DNA of 64,000 nt from Bacteroidetes bacterium MedPE-SWsnd-G2 (GTDB lineage Bacteria > Bacteroidota > Bacteroidia > Flavobacteriales > Flavobacteriaceae): NCBI GenBank assembly GCA_001874335.1, contig MPDE01000009.1, forward strand, positions 93,046 through 157,045, in the 5' to 3' direction. The translations under genes and the position numbers were made by a program. The stretch's first letter is position 1, and every line of letters begins with the position of its first letter. Below the pieces are notes generated by a model. It worked only from the letters and a program-made list of their open reading frames with translations, made no database searches and was not told the DNA's origin. Positions 54,324-63,872 of this stretch are shown here, one piece after another.

Positions 54324-55082
54324 TTAAAAAAATCTAAACGGAAATCTTAGCAATCGTTTAAGGATTAATAATTTTAAAAGAATTACACTTTTTACAAATG
54401 ATATATTTTCAAGTTGGTAAACCTTCCAATTGTACTTTATCAAATCCAGCTTACTACTCGAAACCGATTGTTTTCGTCTTGTGTAAATGGCCAATGGTTC
54501 TTTAATCCCATAAGCTTTAATGTCAAGTATTCTCAATAGTTTAAGCCAAAGAGCCCAATCTTGTCGCTTTCGTATTAACGGGAAATAATGTTTCCCAATT
54601 CGGCCTGCATTATACATCACTGTTAGACATCCCAAATAATTGGTGGTTAATAACCGACTATAACTTATCTCTGATTTTGCGTCGACCAAATATTGATTTT
54701 CAAAATTTTCATCTACCGAATAGTATGACGAAAAACTTAAGTCATACTCGTTAGATTTCATAAACTGCAATTGCCGTTCTAACTTTTTAGGTAACCAGGC
54801 ATCATCATTATCAAGAAACGCAATATAATTGCCTTTTGCCGCTTCTATTCCCTTATTCCTTGCGACAGCCGCCCCATTATTGCCATTTAAACAAATACAG
54901 CTTACATTTCCGTAATTCGATTCAAATTCTTTTATAATGTTCAAGGACTCATCTGTTGAACCATCGTCAATAATTATGAGTTCCCAATTGACATAAGTTT
55001 GGTTTAACACACTATAAATGCAGCGTTTGATGAATTTTTCTCCATTGTAATTTGGAGTAATAATGGAAACTAAATCAGTCAT
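54324..55082 (-). CDS. GT2-family glycosyltransferase
   Basis: 252 aa, GT-A fold. Conserved motifs are SIITPNYNGEKFIKRCIYSVLNQTY, ELIIIDDGSTDES, RNKGIEAAKGNYIAFLDNDDAWLP (the metal-binding D-x-D) and RKRQDWALWLKLL. It has the short length of soluble inverting GT2 enzymes that add one sugar to a growing lipid-linked oligosaccharide. It overlaps the adenylating enzyme by 8 bp. Confidence 0.92.
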   Translation of the reverse strand: MTDLVSIITPNYNGEKFIKRCIYSVLNQTYVNWELIIIDDGSTDESLNIIKEFESNYGNVSCICLNGNNGAAVARNKGIEAAKGNYIAFLDNDDAWLPKKLERQLQFMKSNEYDLSFSSYYSVDENFENQYLVDAKSEISYSRLLTTNYLGCLTVMYNAGRIGKHYFPLIRKRQDWALWLKLLRILDIKAYGIKEPLAIYTRRKQSVSSSKLDLIKYNWKVYQLENISFVKSVILLKLLILKRLLRFPFRFF

Positions 55083-56361
55083 AATTTACTTTAGAAATAA
55101 AACTTTTCAATTTGCCATTTGCGCGTTCTAATTGAACCCCTGACAGCACTTGGTATTTTATATCATTTTGAAAATATTTATACATTTCCTCATCTATCAA
55201 GGTTATACTTCTTGAATCTAATTGCTGTTCTATATAGATTTTTAAATTACCCTTTTCTTCCTGAATGACTTGATAATTAAAAGTAAAATTCTTTTCCGCT
55301 AGGTTTTTAAACACATAATAAAAATAAAGACTCGGATACTGGTTTTCCATTCCATATATCAAATCACCAACTCTACCCGTTACCTCTTCAATCATTTGGT
55401 GAGATCTGCCACAACCACATACCTTATCTATAGGTGACAACTTAATATAATCCCCTAACTTATATCTAATAATCGGAAAAGCGCTTAATTCTAAATTCGT
55501 AACTACAATTTCATTTTCAACTTCCTCAACGATTACACCTTCCATTGTGATATGCATATTGCCCTTTGGACACTCAAAAGCAATTATACCCGACTCAGTT
55601 GCACCATATTCACTAATGACTCGGTTACCAAAAGCCTTTTCTACTTCATCTTGATAATAAGGCCATATTTTTTCTGAAGTCCCTTTAATAAGTTTGAGTT
55701 TTTTTGGAGGCGTTAATCCTTTTTTATTCCTGTATTTTGCCAATTCATAAATCATAGATGAATACCCATGAAGATAAATTGCTGAATTTAATTGATTTGA
55801 AAATTTACTCAATTCTGAAGCTTTAAAACTAAAGAGTCGAAATCGATTTTGACAACCATCCAAAAATTTTATTTTTAATTGCGACCAAAATCCGAAATTA
55901 AAACCCCAAAAATAACCATTCCGATCCCAAGGCTTCACGCCATACCAAGAATAGCCTCTAATTATAGCGGCCCTATTAAATGAATCGGCAGTTTCGTTTC
56001 TGTAAAACACTAAGGATTCACCCGAACTCCCTGAGGTTTTGGCTTTAAAGTATTTGGTACTTGGCTCTTTTATTTGAATATCAGATGAGTAATTTAAAAC
56101 TTCCTCCTTTGTTAATAAGGGCAATTTCTTTAAGTCAGAAAGAGAATTAATATCTGTATCTATATCAAAATATTTTAGGCTATTGGCATAAAATGAACTT
56201 TGAGCCTTTGCCTTTTTCAACAGCGTTTTTAATTTTTGAAGTTGCAGCGCTTCCAGTTGATCTATCGAATATTGCTCCGTTTTTTTCAACTCCCGATAAT
56301 TAGCCCAAAGACTAGGATTACGCAGTTTTGCTCCAAAATTAAAAATCCATTTTGCTAGCAT
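55075..56361 (-). CDS. PaaK/CapK-like AMP-dependent adenylating enzyme of a polysaccharide locus
   Basis: 428 aa of the ANL superfamily, resembling phenylacetate-CoA ligase. The ATP-binding P-loop reads FKAKTSGSSGESLVF, the A5-like motif is SEYGATESGIIAFECP, and CGCGRSHQMIEEVTGRVGDL is the late conserved segment with a cysteine pair. CapK-like proteins are frequent in capsule and exopolysaccharide clusters but their substrate is mostly unknown; activation of an acyl or amino acid for glycan decoration is a reasonable guess. It overlaps a GT4 gene by 7 bp and a GT2 gene by 8 bp, so it belongs to the operon. Confidence 0.85.
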   Translation of the reverse strand: MLAKWIFNFGAKLRNPSLWANYRELKKTEQYSIDQLEALQLQKLKTLLKKAKAQSSFYANSLKYFDIDTDINSLSDLKKLPLLTKEEVLNYSSDIQIKEPSTKYFKAKTSGSSGESLVFYRNETADSFNRAAIIRGYSWYGVKPWDRNGYFWGFNFGFWSQLKIKFLDGCQNRFRLFSFKASELSKFSNQLNSAIYLHGYSSMIYELAKYRNKKGLTPPKKLKLIKGTSEKIWPYYQDEVEKAFGNRVISEYGATESGIIAFECPKGNMHITMEGVIVEEVENEIVVTNLELSAFPIIRYKLGDYIKLSPIDKVCGCGRSHQMIEEVTGRVGDLIYGMENQYPSLYFYYVFKNLAEKNFTFNYQVIQEEKGNLKIYIEQQLDSRSITLIDEEMYKYFQNDIKYQVLSGVQLERANGKLKSFISKVNYD

Positions 56362-57356
56362 GATATCAATATTTTATTCCATAGCGCAACGACTTTCTCA
56401 GAATCATAGGTTAGAGCCATTTCCCTTCCACCATCAACCAATTTATCATACAACTCATTATCCGTTAACAATTTAATTACTGCAGCAGTCATTTCTTCTT
56501 TGGTATGAACCAACAGTCCGTTTTCTTCATTTTCTATCATAAAAGGTAAACCTCCCACATTTGTAGATACCACTGGCAAACCCAATGCCATGGCCTCAAT
56601 CACGCTAACAGGTGCATTATCAACCTTTGATGTGTTTAAAAACACATCGGCATCTTTAGATAAATTCAACCATTCTTGCTTCGGAAGACCTCCAGTAAAT
56701 CTAAAATCTTTTTCGATGTTATGTTTTTGCACAAAGGCTTTTACATTTTCCAAACTACCATCTTTATCTGGACCAACCATTATTAATTTCGAATTAGGAT
56801 AGGTTTTCTTCACCTCAATTAAAACCTCAACTGCCATTTTCGGATTATAAATATCTTGTAGCGCTCTTACCCATAACAAAACAGGTGTTTTAGCTCTATT
56901 TTTCGTGAATTTATAGGATTTCAAATCCAAAGGATTAGGTATCACATGAACTTTATGTCCCAAAGCAGATATTTCCGATTGCAAAAAAGCTGAAGGCGAT
57001 ACAATATGTGATGCATTCTTTAGCAGCCATTCACTATACCAGGTTTTCTTCTTCAATCGCTCAGGCAAGTTTCCGCCATGGAGTATCAAAATATAGGGTG
57101 TCCGTTTCAATTTAGAAATAAACCCACAAGCCAAGGCATAATAAAAATTAAATGTACTGTAGGTATCAATTAGTACAATGTTTGAAGAATTACACAAAAC
57201 GCCAAGACACATCTCTATAAATCGAGACACTTTATGTTTGGACCTTCCAAAACTATCTACTATCCACCCACTTGACCTTAGCAAGCTGCTTAACATCTCT
57301 GTAGTGGTGGGGTTTCCCGTTTTTAGGTGTGTACCGATATAAACAATGTGCTTCAT
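56355..57356 (-). CDS. GT4-family glycosyltransferase
   Basis: 333 aa. The short N-terminal domain (IVYIGTHLKTGNPTTTEMLSSLL) lacks the usual glycine-rich loop but the C-terminal half is typical: LLWVRALQDIYNPKMAVEVL, TGGLPKQEWLNLSKDADVFLNTSKVDNAPVSVIEAMALGLPVVSTNVGG. In this region E-x7-E is reduced to NAPVSVIEAM, so only the second acidic residue is plain. It is separated from the upstream gene by 72 bp without a terminator. Confidence 0.86.
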   Translation of the reverse strand: MKHIVYIGTHLKTGNPTTTEMLSSLLRSSGWIVDSFGRSKHKVSRFIEMCLGVLCNSSNIVLIDTYSTFNFYYALACGFISKLKRTPYILILHGGNLPERLKKKTWYSEWLLKNASHIVSPSAFLQSEISALGHKVHVIPNPLDLKSYKFTKNRAKTPVLLWVRALQDIYNPKMAVEVLIEVKKTYPNSKLIMVGPDKDGSLENVKAFVQKHNIEKDFRFTGGLPKQEWLNLSKDADVFLNTSKVDNAPVSVIEAMALGLPVVSTNVGGLPFMIENEENGLLVHTKEEMTAAVIKLLTDNELYDKLVDGGREMALTYDSEKVVALWNKILISC

Positions 57357-57428
57357 GTAGGCTTTAGATAACTAAATTCTAAAATAGGGAAATTAAATCA
57401 TTAATTCGTTTTGTCAATACATTCCAAA

Positions 57429-58568
57429 TCAAGAAGAAATGAGGCTGTTATAAAATTCTAAATTCTTCTTCAAAATTATTTCGGGATCATATTTCTTTTT
57501 AACCACAAGTTGAGCATTTACTCCTAATTGTTTTGCTCCCTCAGGATTTTCAACACACCAAATAATTTTCTTCGCAATATCATCGGGATTATAAACATCA
57601 CAAAGTAAACCTGTTTTCTGATGCTCAATGGTTTCCGGACCAGGACCATATTCAGAGAATATCACAGTTTTTTTAAGCAACATCGACTCCAAAGCCACCA
57701 ATCCTTGAGTTTCCATATGTGAGGGGAATACACAAATATTGGCTTGAGCATAATTTAATTGTAAATCCTCAAAGGTAATCGAACCATAAAAAGTTACATG
57801 TTCAAAATATGAAGCATGGTATTCCGATTTCAAGACTCCAATATAAGAGTCGCCATTGGGGTAAAACCAATCCCTGCCATACAAATCTAATTTTTGATCA
57901 GGATATTTTTCTCTAACTTTTTTAAAAGCTTCAACCAACTGCCTGACCCCTTTTTTGTCACAAACGGTACCTGCAAACAAAATTTTATTAGAATCTACCT
58001 CTACATTAGGCACTTCTATTTTTGTATCAATGGCATAATTTATTATTTGAATTGGCTTCCCTTCAAAATTTAAAAATTTAGACGTGTGATCTTTTACATA
58101 ATGGGACACCGCAATAAATCCGTCGGCTTTCTTAAACGATTTACGTTCTTGGTAACCCTTCCATTTATTTATACCACGTTTTTCGGCTTCTGCAAAAAAA
58201 TGATGTCCACCATGTGTTCGAATCACATATTTTATGCCTTTTATTTTATGGATAAATGCCAAGCCTAATTCTGGAGTTTCAATAATAGAAATAGGTTGCG
58301 TAATGTGTAATTGCTTTAGAAATGTATTTACCGCTTTAGCATTAAGCCACCAGGTTAACCCTTTTATTTTTTTTTGAGGCAATCTATAAATTTTAACCCC
58401 TTCGTCCATTTCTTCCTCATAACTCCCTGTATATTGATTTATGCCAACTACGGTAACTTGCACTCCTGTATTTACAAGAGCTCTGGAAATTGTTCTTAAA
58501 AAAGTACCGATGCCTCCATGAGAAAAGCCTTTTTTAGGGTATTCGTGGGTTATGTAACAAATATGCAT
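57429..58568 (-). CDS. GT4-family glycosyltransferase
   Basis: 379 aa. N-terminal CYITHEYPKKGFSHGGIGTFLRTISRAL is the acceptor-side glycine-rich start of GT4 enzymes such as WaaG and GumH; the C-terminal part has ILFAGTVCDKKGVRQLVEAFKKV and FPSHMETQGLVALESMLLKKTVIFSEYGPGPE. Only 3 bp separate it from the next upstream gene. Donor and acceptor unknown. Confidence 0.9.
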   Translation of the reverse strand: MHICYITHEYPKKGFSHGGIGTFLRTISRALVNTGVQVTVVGINQYTGSYEEEMDEGVKIYRLPQKKIKGLTWWLNAKAVNTFLKQLHITQPISIIETPELGLAFIHKIKGIKYVIRTHGGHHFFAEAEKRGINKWKGYQERKSFKKADGFIAVSHYVKDHTSKFLNFEGKPIQIINYAIDTKIEVPNVEVDSNKILFAGTVCDKKGVRQLVEAFKKVREKYPDQKLDLYGRDWFYPNGDSYIGVLKSEYHASYFEHVTFYGSITFEDLQLNYAQANICVFPSHMETQGLVALESMLLKKTVIFSEYGPGPETIEHQKTGLLCDVYNPDDIAKKIIWCVENPEGAKQLGVNAQLVVKKKYDPEIILKKNLEFYNSLISS

Positions 58569-58571
58569 TTT

Positions 58572-59948
58572 CTAATTTAATAATAGATTACTAATTACTT
58601 GAGCGCTATCTATGTCATTTGCATTTATCACATCCAACCATTCTTTCGCATTACTCCCTTTATTAGCCATTGATTTTTCAATTACAGACAAATAATCTGT
58701 TTTTGAATTTATCCAAAACACCACATCTTTATTAGGCATAGATCTAAAATGCTGAAAACGATAAATTGTATCAACAGACCAAGTGTCATCTTGGATTGCA
58801 TCGTAATTAATATATGCCGCTGGACGGTCATAAATCGCAAAATCATGAGCCATGGTTGATCCTACATTTATAACTAAATCTGAATGTTTACAGATATTAG
58901 CTAATAGGTCAATATCTTCAATGTATGGAAAGAGTTGGGTCCAATTTTCTTTTGAGTTACTCCATTTCGGAGCAACAGGCACTATTACATCTTTATATTT
59001 ATTTACGACTTCATCGTATCGACCAGATGTATCTGCAGGGCAGCGTCTAAATAATATTTGGACTTTCTTATCCAATTGCGAAACATTTATATTTTCTGCC
59101 AAATGTTCCAAATATTTAGGATCATGAGGAGAGGTTAAAACATCATCACCTGAAAAACAAACTGTAAATTTATTTAAGTCTAATCCATGAGATTCAAAAA
59201 ACAATTCTTTCGACTGGATTTGAGCTCGATTATACAATTGAAACTGAGGTGTTCCTGTTATATAAATATTTGACGCTGAAATCTCAGGGTAATATTTCAA
59301 TAATTCATTTTTCATATGGTTTGACCAAACCACATAATCTTGGGTTCTTACGCTAAGCCTTGCCTTTACTAAATTATCCCAAGAATAAATAGCACCTATG
59401 GTTTTTACACCTAAAACTTCGGCCGCTTTAAATAATGGTATTGCGGTAATCGCACGTTGATGTGTGCAAAACACAACATCTGGTTGAAATTCTTTAAGAA
59501 ACGCTTTCTCTTCCCCAATGCTCTTCTCTAATGCTTTTTGATAAGAATGCTCACACTTGAGTATTTTACTATAATCTTTAGAAAGTCTGAAACCAAAACG
59601 TTCAACCAACTTATAAAATAGTTGTTTTACAATCCCTTTTTTTTGAGGTCTCCAATTGTTAAGAATAGTGTCATTGTTTTCCATTTTCTTGTTATGCAAC
59701 AATCGGGCATAACAGATCGATTCTCTAAAAAACTTTTGGATAAATGTTTCCTTATAAGGAAGCATTTTTATTTTATTTAGAGTTATCCCATGTAAATTTT
59801 CAACCTCCAAAATGGCATCATCAGATAAAGCATGATACACTAAAACTTCGGTTTTATTTTGATTTAAATATGGAAGAATTTGGGAGAATAAATAATTTTT
59901 TATTCCCGTTCCATCTGGGACGACTATAAGTATTTTTTTAGTGTTCAA
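58572..59948 (-). CDS. Putative GT-B-like glycosyltransferase of the polysaccharide operon
   Basis: 458 aa, not recognised as a standard GT4. It opens with a Rossmann-like ILIVVPDGTGIKNYLFSQIL, then DVVFCTHQRAITAIPLFKAAEVLGVKTIGAIYSWDNL, YITGTPQFQLYNR and, near the C-terminus, CKHSDLVINVGSTMAHDFAIYDRPAAYINYD. The last segment is like the donor-binding region of CDP-glycerol- and UDP-dependent GT-B enzymes. It is directly downstream of neuC (7 bp), so a transfer of nonulosonic acid is conceivable but not shown. Function is inferred only. Confidence 0.6.
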   Translation of the reverse strand: MNTKKILIVVPDGTGIKNYLFSQILPYLNQNKTEVLVYHALSDDAILEVENLHGITLNKIKMLPYKETFIQKFFRESICYARLLHNKKMENNDTILNNWRPQKKGIVKQLFYKLVERFGFRLSKDYSKILKCEHSYQKALEKSIGEEKAFLKEFQPDVVFCTHQRAITAIPLFKAAEVLGVKTIGAIYSWDNLVKARLSVRTQDYVVWSNHMKNELLKYYPEISASNIYITGTPQFQLYNRAQIQSKELFFESHGLDLNKFTVCFSGDDVLTSPHDPKYLEHLAENINVSQLDKKVQILFRRCPADTSGRYDEVVNKYKDVIVPVAPKWSNSKENWTQLFPYIEDIDLLANICKHSDLVINVGSTMAHDFAIYDRPAAYINYDAIQDDTWSVDTIYRFQHFRSMPNKDVVFWINSKTDYLSVIEKSMANKGSNAKEWLDVINANDIDSAQVISNLLLN

Positions 59949-59955
59949 ATTATAC

Positions 59956-61095
59956 CTAGCTTATATCTATAAATTGTTTTTGAGTGTTCAATTGCCAAAT
60001 GGAATCTTCACTCAAAGCCGAAAGAAATAACTCCGCACTATTACCTTTCCCAAAACTCATTTTTTCTGAATTTGTAGATTCAATTGTATTATTCAATAAT
60101 TTACTAATATCTTCAGTTTTGTAAGAAACATTAATAATATGAGAGTGCATTGCTCTATTATTTTGTCGCGATCCAACATTTACAGTCGGAATTCCATAAT
60201 ATGGAGCTTCTCTTATGCCAGCACTTGAATTTCCAATAATGAATCTACTATTTTTAAGTAAAGTTAGAAAGTACTCGAAACGAATGGAGGGAAAAACTCT
60301 AAATCTATTGTTGCCTTCAAATCGCTTATATTGATTTAAAATAATTTCGGACCCTAAGTCATTATTAGGGTAAATAACAACATAATTTTTATCATCCTGT
60401 AATAATGAGTCTACAAAATTTGAAGCAATCAGTTGCATGTCATCATATTCCGTGGTTATGGGATGAAACATAACTACAGCATAAATTTTAAAAGGAATCT
60501 CATAATAAGATTTAACTTCTTCAATTAAAGGTAAATTTCCAGAAAACATCACATCAACATCTGGTGAACCTATTACTTTAATACTTTGTTCTAATTCTCC
60601 CATCTGAATCAAACGCCTTTTGGCATCTTCGTTAGACGTAAAATGTACATGACTCATTTTGCTTACAGAATGCCTAATTAGCTCATCCACCGTCCCTGAC
60701 ACCTCGCCTCCTTCAATATGCGCTACCAATATGTTATTGAGTGTACCCACAATTGCACCCGCTAGAGCTTCTACCCGATCACCATGTACTAAAATTAAAT
60801 CTGGATTAATATCCTTAACATAAGCAGAAAAGCCTTCTATGGTTTTAGCTAAGGTCAAATCCATAGTGGTTTCACAAGTGTGGTTTTTGAAAGCGTGAAC
60901 CTGACTAAAATTGCAACGTTCAATCTCAATTAAGGTATAACCATAAGTTTCCATAAGGTGCATCCCCGTCACAAAAACAAAAGGTTCAAAATCTTGATGA
61001 ATTTCAAGAGCTGTAATCAGAGATTTAATTTTCCCAAAATCTGCTCTTGTCCCAGAAAGGAACACTATTTTTTTAGGTTTCTTATTCAAAATCAC
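59956..61095 (-). CDS. neuC: UDP-N-acetylglucosamine 2-epimerase (hydrolysing), NeuC/LegG type
   Basis: 379 aa. Turns UDP-GlcNAc (or a UDP-diamino sugar) into the free 2-epimerised sugar, which NeuB condenses with PEP. Typical motifs are [63 protein letters not shown] and a [27 protein letters not shown] loop. The overlap of 14 bp with neuB indicates coupling. Whether the product leads to N-acetylneuraminate or legionaminate depends on upstream dehydratase/aminotransferase genes that are not in the window. Confidence 0.92.
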   Translation of the reverse strand: MILNKKPKKIVFLSGTRADFGKIKSLITALEIHQDFEPFVFVTGMHLMETYGYTLIEIERCNFSQVHAFKNHTCETTMDLTLAKTIEGFSAYVKDINPDLILVHGDRVEALAGAIVGTLNNILVAHIEGGEVSGTVDELIRHSVSKMSHVHFTSNEDAKRRLIQMGELEQSIKVIGSPDVDVMFSGNLPLIEEVKSYYEIPFKIYAVVMFHPITTEYDDMQLIASNFVDSLLQDDKNYVVIYPNNDLGSEIILNQYKRFEGNNRFRVFPSIRFEYFLTLLKNSRFIIGNSSAGIREAPYYGIPTVNVGSRQNNRAMHSHIINVSYKTEDISKLLNNTIESTNSEKMSFGKGNSAELFLSALSEDSIWQLNTQKQFIDIS

Positions 61096-62125
61096 TCCAA
61101 CTTAAATGATGACCTTCTTCTATATTTCGCAATGCTTTTTTCCCGAGTAAATCTTTGTAATGCTCAGCAAGAATTTTTCCAGTACCTGGGCGTTTTACCC
61201 AAATATTTTCTTTTGTCAACACTTCACCTACTGAAACATTAGCTATAGTGCAAACCGTTGCAAAAGCAAAATCGATAGTGACTTGTTCTTCCTTTGCTGG
61301 TTCTTTTGTACCTCCTCGCATCTTCCAAATTTCTTGACTTCCTAATATTAATTCATTGCACGCATTTTCGTCCATGCTACATACAATATCTGGTCCAGTT
61401 CTATCCATGTGGTCCGTAAAATGACGTTCCAAAATAGAAGCACCTAAGGCCACAGCTCCTAAACAAGCATTGTTATTAAGTGTATGGTCGCTAAGCCCAA
61501 AAACGTGATTAGAAAATGCTTCATGCAACTGAGTCATTGCACCTAGTCTCACTAAATGTGTAGGTGTTGGATACAAATTTGTAGTATGTAATAAAGCAAT
61601 TGGTGTACCCGCTTTTTCAAAAATGTCCACAGCCTTAGATACACTTTCAATGGTATTCATTCCTGTACTCAATATCACAGGTTTACCAAATGCAGCAATA
61701 TGCTCTAATAAGGGGTAATTATTACATTCTCCTGAACCAATTTTATAGGCCGAAACCCCAAATTTTTCTAATCTATTTGCAGCAGCTCGTGAAAATGGTG
61801 TCGATATAAAAATCATGCCTTTATCCTCAACATAATTTTTCAATTCGAGTTCATCCTGCTCATTAAGAGCACAACGTTCCATAATATCATAGATGGATAC
61901 ATCTGCATTTCCAGGAATAACTTCTTTTGCAGCTTTACTCATTTCGTCTTCAACAATATGCGTCTGATGTTTTACAACCTCAACGCCAGCTTTATAAGCA
62001 GCATCAACCATTTCTTTTGCCACTTTTAATGACCCTTCATGATTTATACCAATTTCTGCAATAACTAAAGGAGGGTAATCAGCTCCAATTTTTCTATTTT
62101 TTATTTGGAATACAGGTTTATTCAT
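61082..62125 (-). CDS. neuB: N-acetylneuraminate/legionaminate synthase
   Basis: 347 aa. Condenses the N-acyl-mannosamine-type sugar with phosphoenolpyruvate to a nine-carbon nonulosonic acid. N-terminal TIM-barrel motifs are [52 protein letters not shown] and [25 protein letters not shown]; the C-terminal SAF (antifreeze-like) domain is [22 protein letters not shown]. Length and domain order are standard. It overlaps neuA by 8 bp and neuC by 14 bp. Confidence 0.94.
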   Translation of the reverse strand: MNKPVFQIKNRKIGADYPPLVIAEIGINHEGSLKVAKEMVDAAYKAGVEVVKHQTHIVEDEMSKAAKEVIPGNADVSIYDIMERCALNEQDELELKNYVEDKGMIFISTPFSRAAANRLEKFGVSAYKIGSGECNNYPLLEHIAAFGKPVILSTGMNTIESVSKAVDIFEKAGTPIALLHTTNLYPTPTHLVRLGAMTQLHEAFSNHVFGLSDHTLNNNACLGAVALGASILERHFTDHMDRTGPDIVCSMDENACNELILGSQEIWKMRGGTKEPAKEEQVTIDFAFATVCTIANVSVGEVLTKENIWVKRPGTGKILAEHYKDLLGKKALRNIEEGHHLSWSDFE

Positions 62126-62786
62126 TAGGGTATTGGTTTAAAATAAATGCAGCAAATTTTAAATCTTCAATATCATCAATATCAACCTTAGAATACGGAT
62201 GATTTACTTCTAGGGGATAATTATGACCACCTACTATTTCACCTTTTTTAACGACTGAAGCCTTTGTGATGTAGAGTAAACCGTTTTCGAAATATAAAGG
62301 TTCTAAATCTTGACTTCGTTGTCCTATTTTATAATTAAAAGGCACAAATTTTTCATTAATTAATTTCCCAAACTTCTGATAATTTCTACTAATTGTCATC
62401 AAACTATCGCAGTCTTTATCTAAAAAATGTACAAATGCTTTTTCTAATAAATTTTGAGGTCTTAAGGGATTCGTAGGCTGCAGCAGCACTACATTTTCAA
62501 AGGTTTCATTAACATGTTCTAATACGTGTTGCAATGTTGATATTGTAGGCTCTAAATCGCCACTAATTGCCTCAGGTCTATCTATGACTAAAGCACCATG
62601 CTCTAAAGCAACTGATTTTATCTTTGGGCAATCTGTAGAAACATAAATTGCGTCAACTATTCCTTCATTAGCCTTAGCGTAATTAATAGAATGAACTAAC
62701 AATGGTAATCCTCCCAAATCTAAGATATTCTTTTCAGGTAGTCTTTTTGAACCGCCTCTAGCAGGAATAATGGCAATGTTTTTCAA
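62118..62786 (-). CDS. neuA: CMP-nonulosonic acid cytidylyltransferase (NeuA/PseF/LegF family)
   Basis: 222 aa. Activates the nonulosonic acid with CTP. The N-terminal signature [16 protein letters not shown] is followed by [26 protein letters not shown] and the metal site in [17 protein letters not shown]. The length fits the short PseF/LegF-like form without a C-terminal esterase domain. Overlap with neuB and placement next to neuC support one pathway. Confidence 0.9.
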   Translation of the reverse strand: MKNIAIIPARGGSKRLPEKNILDLGGLPLLVHSINYAKANEGIVDAIYVSTDCPKIKSVALEHGALVIDRPEAISGDLEPTISTLQHVLEHVNETFENVVLLQPTNPLRPQNLLEKAFVHFLDKDCDSLMTISRNYQKFGKLINEKFVPFNYKIGQRSQDLEPLYFENGLLYITKASVVKKGEIVGGHNYPLEVNHPYSKVDIDDIEDLKFAAFILNQYPNE

Positions 62787-62791
62787 ATTAG

Positions 62792-63871
62792 TTATGAATT
62801 TATACTATTAATAAAGCGTTTCTCCCAATCCCCATAATTCCAAATTCCATTGGCTGTAACTTTGTTAATTCTCTCTTTTCCAAAATTAGTTTCTTTTCTA
62901 AGTTTTTCAAATGTATCAACCCAAGAATTTATATCATGAGGTTCGTCTACAAGGTATGAAAATGATAAATCATGTAATACTTCTGGAATAGCGCCCCTAT
63001 TAGTTGAAATTACAGCATTTCCACACTTATAGGCTTCTATTAAAGATAATCCAAAACCTTCTTCATATAAGGTAGTAAACATATAATAATTACTTATCTG
63101 CAAGTACTTTGCAACCTCTATATTAGTTAGTTTACCTACATTATTAACATTGGGATGCTTATAAATTTGCAAACTTCCAATGATTATTATTTTAAGATTA
63201 GGTATGCGTTCAAGTAACTCAGTTATAACTTTAAAAAATATTTGAATCCCCTTTTTAGGTCGATCATTTGCTACCCAAATAAGTATTTCATCATCTTCTA
63301 AATATCCTTTTTCCAACCTAAGATTCTCTTTTTCAGCATCATTTAATGGAAAAAAAACTTCAGAATCTACCCCATTTCCAACAACTTCTGCTTTTGGAAA
63401 ATGAACTCCCATATTTTGTTTTGAAATCTGTAAACCCAATTCTGACAAAAAGAGTATTTTATCAATGTCTTTTGAATAGGTTTTAGAAAATTGAAATTCA
63501 TACCCATGAAAAGAAAAGATAACGTTAATCGAACAATTAAAATCTCTTTTACATTTTATAATGGCTTCGAGTAAATGAACATCGTCAATAATCACAACTT
63601 TTAAAGTCTGTGATTGCTTGCTAATTTTCTTTACAACGTTAACGTAATCATATCCTACCCAATATTTAAGCATTAAAGGTCTTAGTCTTTTATTCCAAGT
63701 TAAAAACTTTCTTTTTTTGCAATAACAACTAATTTCTAAAGTCTTAGAAGGAGATAAAATATAATCAAACAACGTATGGTTAGACACTAGTTGTGTTAAC
63801 CTATTTGTCCAGCTACCTATTTTTGTGCTCGGAATAGCCTGATTGCATATCAATACAATAGTTTCATTCAT
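62792..63871 (-). CDS. GT4-family glycosyltransferase
   Basis: 359 aa. The C-terminal donor domain has ILIWVANDRPKKGIQIFFKVI, NNVGKLTNIEVAKYLQISNYYMF and TLYEEGFGLSLIEAYKCGNAVISTNRGAIPEVL, the E-x7-E pattern of retaining GT4 enzymes. The N-terminal half (ETIVLICNQAIPSTKIGSWTNRL) is divergent. It is 5 bp from neuA and 1 bp from the gene beyond, so it belongs to the operon. Donor and acceptor unknown. Confidence 0.87.
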   Translation of the reverse strand: MNETIVLICNQAIPSTKIGSWTNRLTQLVSNHTLFDYILSPSKTLEISCYCKKRKFLTWNKRLRPLMLKYWVGYDYVNVVKKISKQSQTLKVVIIDDVHLLEAIIKCKRDFNCSINVIFSFHGYEFQFSKTYSKDIDKILFLSELGLQISKQNMGVHFPKAEVVGNGVDSEVFFPLNDAEKENLRLEKGYLEDDEILIWVANDRPKKGIQIFFKVITELLERIPNLKIIIIGSLQIYKHPNVNNVGKLTNIEVAKYLQISNYYMFTTLYEEGFGLSLIEAYKCGNAVISTNRGAIPEVLHDLSFSYLVDEPHDINSWVDTFEKLRKETNFGKERINKVTANGIWNYGDWEKRFINSINS

Positions 63872-63872
63872 T

